Shown piece after piece: positions 8,780 through 17,971 of a stretch of DNA of 64,000 bases. Positions within the stretch are counted from its first letter, which is position 1, and each line of letters begins with the position of its first letter. Source of the stretch: Dryocola sp051297175 (GTDB lineage: Bacteria; Pseudomonadota; Gammaproteobacteria; Enterobacterales; Enterobacteriaceae). The DNA lies in the NCBI RefSeq assembly GCF_051297175.1, contig NZ_JBINNY010000001.1, forward strand, positions 2,852,001 to 2,916,000. The letters run 5' to 3'. The position numbers and the translations under genes are program-made. A model generated the notes under the pieces. The model saw only the letters and a program-made list of their open reading frames with translations, was not told the origin of the DNA and ran no database searches.

Positions 8780-10075
8780 ATGAAACGTGTTTCTCAGCTA
8801 ACCACCGCCCTGCTGCTTGCCGGGCTGTCGTGTGCCGCTACCGCCGGAACTCAGCCAACGCCCATGAACTTTGCCTCGGTACAAACGCAAAAAGGGACGC
8901 TTATCGATACGCGCCCGAGCGCGTTCTACAACGGCTGGCCGCAGGCGCTTAACGCCGCGGGCGGCCACGAACCTGCCGCGCTCAACCTGTCCGCCAGTTG
9001 GCTTAAGCTGATGAGCGATGAGCAAATCAACGAGTGGGCGAAGCAGCACGGCCTGACCGATGCGAGCCTGATTGCGCTCTACGGTAAAAGCGAAGACGCG
9101 CAGGCGGTTAAAGATCGTCTGGATAAGCTTGGCTTTAGCCACGTCGGGCTGCTTGCCGACGGGATGCAGGATCCGTCGCGCCTGCAAAGAATGGCGCATT
9201 TCGAACAGCTCGTTTATCCGCAGTGGATTCACGATCTTCAGCACAAGAAGCCGGTAACCGCCGCGCCTGCCGGGGAATGGAAGGTAATTGAGGCGGGCTG
9301 GGGCGCGCCGAAGAAATACCTGCTGAGCCATATTCCGGGCGCGGGCTATATCGACACCAACGAGGTGGAAAGCGAACCGCTGTGGAATAAAGTTTCTGAC
9401 GAGCAGCTCAAGACGATGCTTGCGAAGCACGGGATTCGCCACGATACCACCGTCGTGCTGTACGGCCGCGACGTTTACGCGGCGGCGCGCGTGGCGCAGA
9501 TTATGCTGTACGCGGGGGTAAAAGACGTGCGCCTGCTGGACGGCGGCTGGCAAACCTGGAGCGATTCGGGCCTGCCGGTTGAGCGCGGCCTGCCTGCGAA
9601 GGTGCAGCCCGCAGCCGACTTCGGCGCGCCGATCCCCGGTCAGCCGCAGCTGATGCTGGATATGGAGCAGGCCCGCAGGTTGTTACACCGTAACGACGCC
9701 TCGCTGGTAAGCATTCGCTCGTGGCCGGAGTTTATCGGCACCACCAGCGGCTATAGCTATATCAAGCCAAAAGGCGAAATCGCCGGTGCCCGCTGGGGCC
9801 ACGCCGGGTCTGACTCCACGCACATGGAGGATTTCCACAATCCGGACGGCACCATGCGCAGCGAGGCAGACATTACGGCGATGTGGAAAAGCTGGAACAT
9901 CACGCCGGATCAGCAGGTAGCGTTTTACTGCGGCACCGGCTGGCGCGCTTCGGAAACGTTTATGTACGCGAGAGCCATGGGCTGGAAGAACGTCGGCGTG
10001 TATGACGGCGGCTGGTACGAGTGGAGTGCGGATCCGAAGAATCCCGTTGAGTCGGGCGATCGTAAGCCGGAATAG
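8780..10075 (+). CDS. ynjE: Thiosulfate sulfurtransferase (triple-rhodanese) YnjE
   Basis: 431 residues with an N-terminal signal peptide (LTTALLLAGLSCAATA), so periplasmic. Three rhodanese-like domains are visible: degenerate first and second domains (LIDTRPS, VLYGRD, LLDGGWQTW) and an active third domain with catalytic Cys384 in the loop YCGTGWRAS. It moves sulfane sulfur from thiosulfate to acceptors. Its position after ynjBCD suggests a shared sulfur- or metal-related role, which is inference. A cluster of REP hairpins follows the stop. Confidence 0.93.
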   Translation: MKRVSQLTTALLLAGLSCAATAGTQPTPMNFASVQTQKGTLIDTRPSAFYNGWPQALNAAGGHEPAALNLSASWLKLMSDEQINEWAKQHGLTDASLIALYGKSEDAQAVKDRLDKLGFSHVGLLADGMQDPSRLQRMAHFEQLVYPQWIHDLQHKKPVTAAPAGEWKVIEAGWGAPKKYLLSHIPGAGYIDTNEVESEPLWNKVSDEQLKTMLAKHGIRHDTTVVLYGRDVYAAARVAQIMLYAGVKDVRLLDGGWQTWSDSGLPVERGLPAKVQPAADFGAPIPGQPQLMLDMEQARRLLHRNDASLVSIRSWPEFIGTTSGYSYIKPKGEIAGARWGHAGSDSTHMEDFHNPDGTMRSEADITAMWKSWNITPDQQVAFYCGTGWRASETFMYARAMGWKNVGVYDGGWYEWSADPKNPVESGDRKPE

Positions 10076-10085
10076 TGAGGATAGT

Positions 10086-10210
10086 GTCGGATAGCGCTTC
10101 GCTTATCCGACCTACGAATCGAAGGTGATCCCGGTGGCGTCGGATAGCGCTGCGTTTATCCGACCTGCAAAACCGAGCCCGTAGGGCGGGTAAGCGAAGC
10201 GCCACCCGCC
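10086..10210. repeat. BIME: three REP-type hairpins
   Basis: Two direct copies, 10086-10115 and 10139-10168, have GTCGGATAGCGC followed by TTATCCGACC. A third unit in the opposite sense is at 10181-10210 (GTAGGGCGGGTAAGCGAAGC). The cluster sits between convergent ynjE and ynjF, the usual place for enterobacterial bacterial interspersed mosaic elements. It probably acts as a 3' mRNA stabiliser or transcription/gyrase site. Related units recur at 19641-19725. Confidence 0.85.
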
Positions 10211-10216
10211 GCTGCG

Positions 10217-10831
10217 TTACGACAACCGCTTTAACGTCTGATACCCGCTCCACACCCTCGTCAACGTCGTCATCCAGCACAGCGCGCCGAAAACCCACGC
10301 CAGCCAGACAAACGCGCCGGGGAACAGGCAGCTCAACGCAAACAGCGCGATGGTTTCCGTCCCTTCCGTTAGCCCACCGAGATAATAAAACGATTTGTGC
10401 GCGTAGCCTGGGTTATCCAGCTCGTGCTTTTGCGCCACGGCGGCAAACGCCAGGAAGCTGCTGCCGGTGCCGATAAAGGCGAACAGCAGCCAGGCGCCCG
10501 CCAGCCCGTTTTGCAGCGGATCGGCGAGGATAAACCCGAACGGCACCAGGGCGTAAAACAGAAAGTCGAGCGCGATATCCAAAAAGCCGCCCGCGTCGCT
10601 CAGGCCTCTGCGCCTCGCCAGCGCGCCGTCCAGGCCGTCAAACAGGCGGTTCAGCACGATTGCCGCCAGCGCCGCGCCATACCACTGGAGCGCCAGAAAC
10701 GGCAGCGCCAGCACGCCGATGGCAAAGCCAAACATCGTCAGGCCGTCGGCGGAAACGGACGGCCTGTCGAGTACCGCGACCATGCGGTTAAGCGCCGGTT
10801 TGACGCGCGGATGCAGGTAGCTGTCAAACAT
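10217..10831 (-). CDS. ynjF: CDP-alcohol phosphatidyltransferase family protein YnjF
   Basis: 204 residues, inner membrane, about five or six hydrophobic segments. The family signature D-G-x2-D-G-x2-A-R...G-x3-D-x3-D is present in the run from FDGLDGALARRRG to GGFLDIALD. Such enzymes exchange CMP on a CDP-linked lipid for an alcohol head group; the exact substrate of YnjF is unknown. Its start overlaps the end of ynjA by 8 bp, so the two are probably one transcript. Confidence 0.88.
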   Translation of the reverse strand: MFDSYLHPRVKPALNRMVAVLDRPSVSADGLTMFGFAIGVLALPFLALQWYGAALAAIVLNRLFDGLDGALARRRGLSDAGGFLDIALDFLFYALVPFGFILADPLQNGLAGAWLLFAFIGTGSSFLAFAAVAQKHELDNPGYAHKSFYYLGGLTEGTETIALFALSCLFPGAFVWLAWVFGALCWMTTLTRVWSGYQTLKRLS

Positions 10832-11396
10832 GCGGACGCTTCCCGGCTGCGGGAACGCACAGGCCCTGGGCAGGAATATCGAGGGCGGCGTTAAAGCGGG
10901 CGGAGAGATTCTGGAAGGCGACGAGCGCCGTCAGCTCGGTTAGCGCTTTTTCATCGTAATGCGTTTTTAACGCGGCCTTCAGCTCGTCGCTGACGCAGGG
11001 TGGCGTAGCCGTCATCGCGTCGGCATAGGCCAGCGCCGTGCGCTCACGTTCGCTAAACAGCGTCTCTTCTTCCCAGTTCGCTACCGCCAGCACTTTCTCC
11101 ATCGACCCGCTGCGCTCGGCCAGCCGCAGGCTGTTGGCGTCAATGCAAAATTCGCAGCAGCACCGCTGGGAAACGCGCGTCATCACCAGCGAACGGGTCA
11201 CCGCATCAATTTTTGCTCCCCGACGTTCCAGGAAGCCGATAAACAGCGCCACCAGCCAGAACAGCCACGGCAGGCGGCCCCACCAGCGCGTGGGGTTGAG
11301 CACCGCGCCAAAATGTTTTTCCTGCATGGAAACGATCGGGCGCAGGCTTGCAGGCAGTTTTTTTAGCGGCGTAACCCAGGGGGATTTGTTGGCCAT
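10824..11396 (-). CDS. ynjA: Carboxymuconolactone decarboxylase/AhpD-like protein YnjA
   Basis: 190 residues of the AhpD-like all-helical family. The redox motif is visible in the cysteine-rich SQRCCCEFCIDAN segment (CxxC followed by an Asp/Asn proton-relay position), near residues 80-87. The substrate is unknown; peroxidase/reductase-like activity is inferred from the motif. In E. coli ynjA lies upstream of ynjB; here it is on the opposite strand joined to ynjF, a local rearrangement. It diverges from nudG, with about 70 bp between. Confidence 0.85.
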   Translation of the reverse strand: MANKSPWVTPLKKLPASLRPIVSMQEKHFGAVLNPTRWWGRLPWLFWLVALFIGFLERRGAKIDAVTRSLVMTRVSQRCCCEFCIDANSLRLAERSGSMEKVLAVANWEEETLFSERERTALAYADAMTATPPCVSDELKAALKTHYDEKALTELTALVAFQNLSARFNAALDIPAQGLCVPAAGKRPHV

Positions 11397-11469
11397 TGGC
11401 TCGGGACTCTTCAGATAACCTTATGTGGCGGGTATTATGCCATGCCCGGAGGCACGAAAATGGAGCGTT

Positions 11470-11880
11470 ATGTCAGTAATCATTGATGTTGTAGCGGCAA
11501 TAATCGAGCGAGACGGCAAAATTTTGCTGGCGCAGAGATCGGAACGCGGCGATCAGGCGGGCCTGTGGGAATTTCCCGGCGGCAAGGTGGACGCCGGTGA
11601 AACGCAGCCCGCGGCGCTGATGCGCGAGCTGGAAGAAGAGTTGGGTATCAACGCCGCCGTGGGCAGCTACGTGGCAAGCCACAGGCGTGAGGTGTCAGGC
11701 CGAATCATCAACCTGCATGCCTGGCACGTAAAGAGTTTTAGCGGGGAGATGGTGGCGCACTGCCACAGCGGCCTGGTCTGGTGCACTCCCGCCGAGGCCT
11801 TTACCTACGCACTCGCCCCGGCGGATGTCCCTCTTCTTGAAGCGTTTATGGTTTTACGCGACGCCACACCAGGGGATTAG
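11470..11880 (+). CDS. nudG: CTP pyrophosphohydrolase / oxidised-nucleotide Nudix hydrolase
   Basis: 136 residues from ATG 11470, behind GGAG at 11462-11465. An upstream in-frame ATG at 11425 lacks family homology. The Nudix box G-x5-E-x7-RE-U-x-EE-x-G spans residues 38-60 (starting GGKVDAGE). E. coli NudG hydrolyses CTP, 5-hydroxy-CTP and 8-oxo/2-hydroxy purine nucleotides, limiting mutagenesis. The 3' end overlaps convergent ynjH by 35 bp. Confidence 0.92.
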   Translation: MSVIIDVVAAIIERDGKILLAQRSERGDQAGLWEFPGGKVDAGETQPAALMRELEEELGINAAVGSYVASHRREVSGRIINLHAWHVKSFSGEMVAHCHSGLVWCTPAEAFTYALAPADVPLLEAFMVLRDATPGD

Positions 11881-12130
11881 TGCTCAGCGTTTTTTCATCG
11901 CGCTGGCACTGTAGCAGAATCCCACCGTCGGCCTTGACGACCGCGCCTTCGGTATAGTTCTGATCCTGATAGATACAGCACTGACTGCACGGCGCGGCAC
12001 GCTGCCCCTGGGAGCTAAACACTTCCGGCGGCACGTTGATGTCGACCTGCGGATCAAGACGTTGCGCTATCCCCGGCAGGCTCACCGTCAGCGCTACCGC
12101 GGCGGCGAGCAGGCTTTTTCTTAGCATCAT
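11846..12130 (-). CDS. ynjH: Small periplasmic protein YnjH (DUF1496)
   Basis: 94 residues. Of three tandem ATGs (12133, 12130, 12127) the middle one is best spaced from GAGGG. A signal peptide (KSLLAAAVALTVSLPGIA) is followed by a conserved core with four Cys (APCSQCCIYQDQNYTEGA and LLQCQRDEK) and the ending NPLVWRRV, as in E. coli YnjH. Function is unknown. Its start lies 77 bp inside the 3' end of topB on the same strand, and its end overlaps nudG, so it is overlapped on both sides. Confidence 0.85.
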   Translation of the reverse strand: MMLRKSLLAAAVALTVSLPGIAQRLDPQVDINVPPEVFSSQGQRAAPCSQCCIYQDQNYTEGAVVKADGGILLQCQRDEKTLSTNPLVWRRVKP

Positions 12131-14042
12131 CATTTCCCTCTTTTTTAGCCCACTGTTTGCGGGGCTTTTTGTTATCTTCCGGTGCCTTGATTCCCTTGAA
12201 CGCATGGCGAACCGGGGTCGTTCTTGCCTGGTGGATCAGTTCATAGAGCGTGGTCACCAGCGGCTGCATGAAGTCCTGATAGCGGCACTGCTTTTCGCTG
12301 ATTTGCGTCAGCGTCGATTCCCAGTGCGCCGTCATGTCCGGGCGGGCGGCCAGCTCCGGCAGCGCGTGAATCAGCGCGCGGCCCGGCTCGGTGGAAATAA
12401 TGTAGCGGCCCTTTTTCACCAGGAAGCTGCGTTTAAACAATAGCTCAATGATGCCCGCGCGCGTGGCTTCGGTGCCCAGGCCGTCCGTTGCGCGGAGGAT
12501 CTTTTTCAGATCTTTATCCTGCACGAAACGGGCGATACCGGTCATCGCCGAGAGTAGCGTTGCGTCGGTGAAATGACGCGGCGGCTGGGTTTGCCGCTCT
12601 ATCACCTCGCCTTTTTCGCACAGCAGTTCATCGCCTTTTGCCACCACCGGCAGCGGCGTGCCGTCGTTTTCCTCATCGCGCTCTTTGTTGCCAAGCAGCG
12701 TGCGCCAGCCCGCTTCGGCCAGGAAGCGGGCCTTGGCGTTAAATTTGCCGCCCGCAATATCCAGATCGATGGTGCACTTGCGAAACACCGCGTCGGCGCA
12801 GAACTGCATCAGATATTGTCGGGCGATCAGGTTGTAAACTTTAGCTTCGTTTTCAGAAAGCGAGACGTGCGAGCTGCGCGCCGTTGGGATTATCGCGTGG
12901 TGGGCGTCGACTTTTTTATCGTCCCAGCAGCGGTTGCGTATGTCTGTGTCCACGGCGGGCTGCGGCAGGAGATCCGGCTGATGCACGCTGATGGCGTTCA
13001 GCACCGCGTGGCGACCGGCGTAATGCTCTTCCGGCAGGTAGCGGCAGTCGGAGCGCGGATAGGTGATCAGCTTGTGGGTTTCATACAGCTTCTGGCAGAT
13101 ATCCAGCACGTTCTGGGCGCTGAGACCATAGCGTTTCGCGGCGTCGATCTGCAGGCTGGAAAGCGAGAACGGCAGCGGCGCGATTTCTGATTCCCGTTTA
13201 TCGTTATAGGCCGTAACGATGGCAGGCTTGCCGCCAATGCGGTTAACAACGTGTTCGGCAAGCGGGCGATGCAGCAGCCGCCCTTCTTCATCCTGGTAGG
13301 GTTCGCAGGATTCGCTCGGGATCCAGGTGGCGATAAAACGTTCGTCGGCCGGGGTGACGATGTGCGCCTTCACCTCAAAGAAGTCTTTGGCAACGAAGTT
13401 TTCGATTTCTTCATCGCGCCTGACCACCAGGCCCAGCACCGGCGTTTGCACGCGCCCTACGGATAGCACGCCCTGATAGCCCGCGTTGCGCCCAAGAATG
13501 GTATAGGCGCGGGTCATGTTGATGCCATAAAGCCAGTCCGCGCGGGCGCGGGCCAGGGCCGAAACGCACAGCGGGATAAACTCGCTGTTGGCGCGCAGGC
13601 GGGATATCGCCCGCTCCACGGCCTGCGGGTTAAGGTCGTTTATCAGGCAGCGCTGCACCTGCTGGCGCTTTTCCGCAGGCATTTGCAGGTAGTCCAGCAC
13701 CTCGTCAACCAGCAGCTGCCCTTCGCGGTCCGGGTCACCGGCGTGAACCACTTCGTCCGCCTGGCCGAGCAGCTTTTTTATCGCGTTGAGCTGTTTGGTG
13801 ACGGACGGGCGCGGCTGGAGCTGCCACTTTTCCGGCACGATAGGCAGGTCCGCCAGGTTCCAGCGGGCGTAGCGCCCGTCGTAGGCGTCCGGCTGCGCCT
13901 GCTCTAAAAGGTGGCCGATACACCAGGTGACCACCTGGCCATTCCCGCATTCGATAAAGCCGTCGCCGCGACGGTGCGGTTTTGGCAGCACGTCGGCGAT
14001 AGCTCGGGCAAGACTCGGTTTTTCCGCAATAAACAGCCGCAT
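12054..14042 (-). CDS. topB: DNA topoisomerase III
   Basis: 662 residues, type IA topoisomerase. The N-terminal Toprim domain has HAGDPDREGQLL, and the active-site Tyr sits in THKLITYPRSDCRY near residue 328. The C-terminus is a Lys/Arg-rich tail (PRKQWAKKEGNDDAKKK), poorly conserved as usual. It decatenates replicating chromosomes with single-strand passage. The last 77 bp also encode the start of ynjH. E. coli has gdhA and ynjI between ynjH and topB; both are absent. selD ends 4 bp upstream. Confidence 0.97.
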   Translation of the reverse strand: MRLFIAEKPSLARAIADVLPKPHRRGDGFIECGNGQVVTWCIGHLLEQAQPDAYDGRYARWNLADLPIVPEKWQLQPRPSVTKQLNAIKKLLGQADEVVHAGDPDREGQLLVDEVLDYLQMPAEKRQQVQRCLINDLNPQAVERAISRLRANSEFIPLCVSALARARADWLYGINMTRAYTILGRNAGYQGVLSVGRVQTPVLGLVVRRDEEIENFVAKDFFEVKAHIVTPADERFIATWIPSESCEPYQDEEGRLLHRPLAEHVVNRIGGKPAIVTAYNDKRESEIAPLPFSLSSLQIDAAKRYGLSAQNVLDICQKLYETHKLITYPRSDCRYLPEEHYAGRHAVLNAISVHQPDLLPQPAVDTDIRNRCWDDKKVDAHHAIIPTARSSHVSLSENEAKVYNLIARQYLMQFCADAVFRKCTIDLDIAGGKFNAKARFLAEAGWRTLLGNKERDEENDGTPLPVVAKGDELLCEKGEVIERQTQPPRHFTDATLLSAMTGIARFVQDKDLKKILRATDGLGTEATRAGIIELLFKRSFLVKKGRYIISTEPGRALIHALPELAARPDMTAHWESTLTQISEKQCRYQDFMQPLVTTLYELIHQARTTPVRHAFKGIKAPEDNKKPRKQWAKKEGNDDAKKKPARRRGSADGEPAGDSATS

Positions 14043-14046
14043 GAGA

Positions 14047-15090
14047 TTAACGAATCTCGATCATCGGCCGGCCCGCGCGGGCGGTTTTCAGCTCGCCGAT
14101 GGCGGTGAGCCTGATGCCGTTTTTTTCCGCCACGGCGGCCACTTCCGGCTCGGCCTCGGGCAGTACGGCAATCAGCAGGCCGCCGGAGGTTTGCGGGTCG
14201 CACAGCAGGTCGCGGTGCGCGTCGGACATTTCGCCCATCAGGTGGCCGTAGCTGGCGAAGTTGCGCCCCGTGCCGCCCGGTACGCAACCTTTAGCGATGT
14301 ATTCCTCCACGTCCGGCAGCTTCGGCACTTTGTCGAACCACACGTCTGCCTGCACGCCCGCGCCCTGGCACATTTCGCTAAGGTGGCCGAGCAGGCCGAA
14401 GCCGGTAACGTCGGTCATGGCGGTAACGCCTTCGATGTTGGCAAACTCCGCGCCCGGCTTATTTAGCTGGCACATGATTTCAGCGGCAAGGCCGTGGTGT
14501 TCAGGCTTAAGAAGGGATTTTTTCTCGGCGGTGGTCAGCACGCCGATGCCCAGCGGTTTGGTGAGGAACAGCTTGCAGCCAGGCTTGGCGGAGCTGTTTT
14601 TCTTCACGCGTTCGGTGGGCACGATGCCGGTCACCGCAAGGCCAAAGATAGGTTCCGGTGCGTCAATGGAATGACCGCCCGCCAGCGAAATTCCCGCCTG
14701 CTGGCAGACAAAACGTCCGCCCTCAATCACCTTACGAGCGATTTCCGGCGCAAGCGTGTTGATAGGCCAGCCAAGAATGGCGATCGCCATGATCGGTTTG
14801 CCGCCCATGGCGTAGATATCGCTGATCGCGTTGGTTGCCGCGATGCGCCCAAAATCGAACGGGTCGTCGACAATCGGCATGAAGAAGTCCGTGGTGCTGA
14901 CGACACAGGTGCCGTTGCCCAGGTCGTAAACCGCCGCGTCGTCGCTGGTTTCGTTCCCCACCAGCAGGTTTGGGTCGACAAACTTCGCCTGCTCCGAATG
15001 CAAAATGGTTTGCAGAACTTTTGGGGAAATTTTACACCCGCAGCCAGCGCCGTGGCTGTACTGCGTTAAACGAACGGTTTGCTCACTCAT
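14047..15090 (-). CDS. selD: Selenide, water dikinase (selenophosphate synthase)
   Basis: 347 residues. The N-terminal glycine-rich active site reads GAGCGCK with Cys17 and Lys20, so it is the cysteine form, not selenocysteine. Aspartate metal ligands are visible (NETSDDAAVYDLG, TTDFFMPIVDDPFDFG). It makes selenophosphate from selenide and ATP for selenocysteine and selenouridine in tRNA. It lies 4 bp upstream of topB on the same strand, so probable co-transcription. Confidence 0.97.
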   Translation of the reverse strand: MSEQTVRLTQYSHGAGCGCKISPKVLQTILHSEQAKFVDPNLLVGNETSDDAAVYDLGNGTCVVSTTDFFMPIVDDPFDFGRIAATNAISDIYAMGGKPIMAIAILGWPINTLAPEIARKVIEGGRFVCQQAGISLAGGHSIDAPEPIFGLAVTGIVPTERVKKNSSAKPGCKLFLTKPLGIGVLTTAEKKSLLKPEHHGLAAEIMCQLNKPGAEFANIEGVTAMTDVTGFGLLGHLSEMCQGAGVQADVWFDKVPKLPDVEEYIAKGCVPGGTGRNFASYGHLMGEMSDAHRDLLCDPQTSGGLLIAVLPEAEPEVAAVAEKNGIRLTAIGELKTARAGRPMIEIR

Positions 15091-15120
15091 GGACTTCTCC
15101 TGTCATTGGGCTTCAAATGC

Positions 15121-15240
15121 TCTAAATAATTCGAGTTGCAGGTAGGCAGCAAGGGAGCTCATCCCCAGGAGCTTACTAAAGTAAGTGACGTGGTGAGTGA
15201 GTGCAGCTAACACCCCTGCAACTTGAAGTATGACGAGCCT
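15121..15240. repeat. ERIC (IRU) intergenic repeat
   Basis: A roughly 120-bp imperfect palindrome between selD and ydjA contains the ERIC core ATCCCCAGGAGCTTACT followed by AAAGTAAGTGACG. The outer arms are TCGAGTTGCAGG and CCTGCAACTTGA. This matches the enterobacterial repetitive intergenic consensus, with some decay in the TGGGGTGAGCG part. The transcript could fold into a long hairpin. Confidence 0.9.
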
Positions 15241-15329
15241 ATGGTAGCGCTCAAATGGCGGGGTGGTAAGTCTGCGTGTCTGAATTGCTCTGCTTTCGCT
15301 CACAATCCAGACAGCTTTGCGGCGTTTGT

Positions 15330-15881
15330 TCAGAAATGACGCACAAATGGCGCGGTGTCCGGCACGCTGATAGTGGTGGAGGCTTTCAGCTGCGGGGTGC
15401 CCAGATAAAGGAAACCGACGACTTCATCCTGTTCACGGCATTGCAGCGCGTCGCGCACGGCTTCGCTTTCGGTCCACAGGCCGCTGCGCCAGATGCCGTT
15501 AAAGCCCTGCGCCACGGCGGCCATCTGCATCGCCATTACCGCGCAGCCCGCGGAGACAACCTGCTCCCAGACCGGGACTTTATGATCGTCATCGCAGTAT
15601 GCGACAACGGCGATGATCAGCGGGGCGCGGAACGGCGCGTTGCGCGCTTTGTCGATGCCCTTTTCATCCATGCCTTCTGCAACGGCCGCCGTTTCCAGCA
15701 CTTTGCTGAAGCGCTCGCGGCCTTCGCCCTCGATAACGATGAAACGCCACGGCTGCAACGTGCCGTGATCCGGCGCGCGCATACCGGCGCGGAAGATGTT
15801 TTCCAGCGCGTCGCCGGTTGGGGCCGGTTCGGCCAGGCGTGAAGCGCTGCGGCGGTTCAGCAGTAGTTCTAATGCATCCAT
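15330..15881 (-). CDS. ydjA: Nitroreductase-family NAD(P)H oxidoreductase YdjA
   Basis: 183 residues from ATG 15881, with AGGAGTT just upstream; the longer frame to 15998 has no family match. FMN-dependent minimal nitroreductase: NRRSASRLAEPAP binds FMN phosphate at the N-terminus, and RAPDHGTLQPWRF and GFLYLGTPQ are family blocks. The physiological substrate is not established. It diverges from sppA. Confidence 0.93.
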   Translation of the reverse strand: MDALELLLNRRSASRLAEPAPTGDALENIFRAGMRAPDHGTLQPWRFIVIEGEGRERFSKVLETAAVAEGMDEKGIDKARNAPFRAPLIIAVVAYCDDDHKVPVWEQVVSAGCAVMAMQMAAVAQGFNGIWRSGLWTESEAVRDALQCREQDEVVGFLYLGTPQLKASTTISVPDTAPFVRHF

Positions 15882-16050
15882 TTGATAACTCCTGTAATGA
15901 TTATTATTCACAAAATTAACACAGCAGTGCGTTTTGTTACAGCGCAGGGCCGATTTCCTGCTGACTTTTGGCCGGGGGCTATTTAGGATAGCGGTCACTT
16001 TCGCCGTGGTTTTGTGCGGCAGCTTGCGATTATAGGGTTACGGAGAAGAC

Positions 16051-17901
16051 ATGCGTACCATTGGGCGAATTATTGCCGGTTTCTTTAAGTGGACCTGGCG
16101 TCTGCTTAACTTCATTCGAGAATTTATTCTCAATATGTTCCTGATCCTGCTGGTTCTGGTGGGCGTGGGCATCTGGCTGCAGGTCAGCAGCACCTCTTCC
16201 GAACCGACGCGCGGTGCGCTGATGCTCGATATTACCGGCGTGGTGGTGGATAAGCCTTCGGTGAGCAATAAGCTCGGCGTCATTGGTCGCCAACTGCTCG
16301 GCGCAAGCTCCGACCGCCTGCAGGAAAACTCGCTGTTCGATATCGTTGACGCGATTCGCCAGGCGAAGGACGACCGCAACATCACCGGCATCGTGTTGGA
16401 TCTGAAGGATTTCGCCGGGGCCGACCAGCCGTCCATGCAGTACATCGGCAAAGCGCTGCGCGAGTTCCGCGACAGCGGCAAGCCGGTTTACGCCACCGGC
16501 GACAGCTATAACCAGAGCCAGTATTACCTCGCCAGCTTCGCCAATAAAATCTGGCTGTCGCCGCAGGGCATGGTGGATTTGCACGGTTTCGCCACCAACT
16601 CGCTCTATTACAAAACGCTGCTCGATAAGCTAAAAGTCTCCACGCATATCTTCCGCGTCGGCACCTATAAGTCCGCCGTTGAGCCGTTTATCCGCGACGA
16701 TATGTCCCCTGCCGCCCGTGAGGCGGACAGCCGCTGGATTGGCGAGCTGTGGCAGAACTATATCGGCACCATTGCGGCGAACCGCCAGATTACCTCCGGG
16801 CAGGTGTTCCCCGGCGCGCAGGCGCTGCTCGACAACTTACAGAAACTGGGCGGCGATACGGCTAAATACGCGCTGGACAACAAGCTGGTGGACGAGCTGG
16901 CGACCAGCGCCACGGTGGATAAAGCGCTGGTAAAACAGTTCGGCTGGAACAAGGACAACAAAGACTTCAGCTACACCAGCATCTACGATTACCAGGTGAA
17001 GAAAGCGCCTGACCAGGGCGGCGCCATTGCGGTGATCTTCGCCAACGGCGCGATTATGGACGGCGAAGAAACGCCGGGCCAGGTTGGCGGCGACACCACC
17101 GCGATGCAGATCCGCGAAGCGCGTCTGGATAAGAAAGTGAAGGCTATCGTGCTGCGCGTAAACAGCCCTGGCGGCAGCGTGACGGCGTCTGAAACCATTC
17201 GCGAGGAGCTGGCAGCGGCGAAAGCGGCGGGCAAACCGATCGTCGTTTCAATGGGCGGCATGGCGGCTTCGGGCGGCTACTGGATTTCCACTCCGGCAGA
17301 CTACATCGTGGTGAACCCAAGCACGCTTACCGGCTCTATCGGCATCTTTGGCGTTATCAATACCGTTGAGAATTCGCTGGATTACCTCGGCGTGCATACC
17401 GACGGCGTGGCGACCTCTCCGCTTGCGGACGTTGCTATCACTAAAGCCCTGCCGCCGGAAGTGCAGCAGATGATGCAATTAACCATCGAGAACGGCTACA
17501 AACGGTTTATCAATCTTGTGGCGGAATCGCGCAAGAAAACGCCTGAGCAGATTGACCAGATCGCACAGGGCCACGTCTGGACCGGCCAGGATGCGAAAGC
17601 CAACGGCCTGGTGGACAGCCTGGGCGACTTCGACGACGCGGTGGCGAAAGCGGCCGAGCTTGCGAAGCTGAAAACCTGGCACCTCGACTTCTGGCAGGAC
17701 GATCCGAGCTTCGTTGATATGGTATTCAACAGCATGAGCGGGTCAGTCCGCGCTATGCTGCCGCAGGCGCTGCAGGCTTACCTGCCCGCCCCGCTGGCCG
17801 ACGCGGCGCTGGCCGTGAAGGCGCAAAACGATAAGTTTGGCACCATGAACGATCCGCAAAACCGCTACGCCTTCTGCCTGACCTGTGGCGATGTGCGATA
17901 A
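16051..17901 (+). CDS. sppA: Protease IV, signal peptide peptidase SppA (long form)
   Basis: 616 residues, one N-terminal membrane anchor (NMFLILLVLVGVGIW) with two peptidase S49 halves. The catalytic Lys is in the first half (VGTYKSAVEPF, near 209) and the nucleophilic Ser in the second (GGMAASGGYWIS, near 409), as in the E. coli tetramer. It degrades cleaved signal peptides at the periplasmic face. It is upstream of ansA and separated from it by a GC-rich hairpin. Confidence 0.97.
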   Translation: MRTIGRIIAGFFKWTWRLLNFIREFILNMFLILLVLVGVGIWLQVSSTSSEPTRGALMLDITGVVVDKPSVSNKLGVIGRQLLGASSDRLQENSLFDIVDAIRQAKDDRNITGIVLDLKDFAGADQPSMQYIGKALREFRDSGKPVYATGDSYNQSQYYLASFANKIWLSPQGMVDLHGFATNSLYYKTLLDKLKVSTHIFRVGTYKSAVEPFIRDDMSPAAREADSRWIGELWQNYIGTIAANRQITSGQVFPGAQALLDNLQKLGGDTAKYALDNKLVDELATSATVDKALVKQFGWNKDNKDFSYTSIYDYQVKKAPDQGGAIAVIFANGAIMDGEETPGQVGGDTTAMQIREARLDKKVKAIVLRVNSPGGSVTASETIREELAAAKAAGKPIVVSMGGMAASGGYWISTPADYIVVNPSTLTGSIGIFGVINTVENSLDYLGVHTDGVATSPLADVAITKALPPEVQQMMQLTIENGYKRFINLVAESRKKTPEQIDQIAQGHVWTGQDAKANGLVDSLGDFDDAVAKAAELAKLKTWHLDFWQDDPSFVDMVFNSMSGSVRAMLPQALQAYLPAPLADAALAVKAQNDKFGTMNDPQNRYAFCLTCGDVR

Positions 17902-17915
17902 TTTATAACGTTGAC

Positions 17916-17944
17916 GGCGGGTGGCTCTCGGCTGCCCGCCCTTT
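17916..17944 (+). terminator. Hairpin after sppA
   Basis: GGCGGG at 17916-17921 pairs with CCCGCC at 17935-17940, followed by CTTTC. It is a moderate intrinsic terminator or REP-like hairpin between sppA and ansA. The U-tract is weak, so readthrough into ansA is plausible. Confidence 0.55.
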
Positions 17945-17971
17945 CATTGCGCCGCAAAGCGAAACCATTTC

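Noticed and set aside
15103..15303. 66-codon frame through the ERIC element
   Set aside because: It is entirely within a known intergenic repeat with no conserved product.
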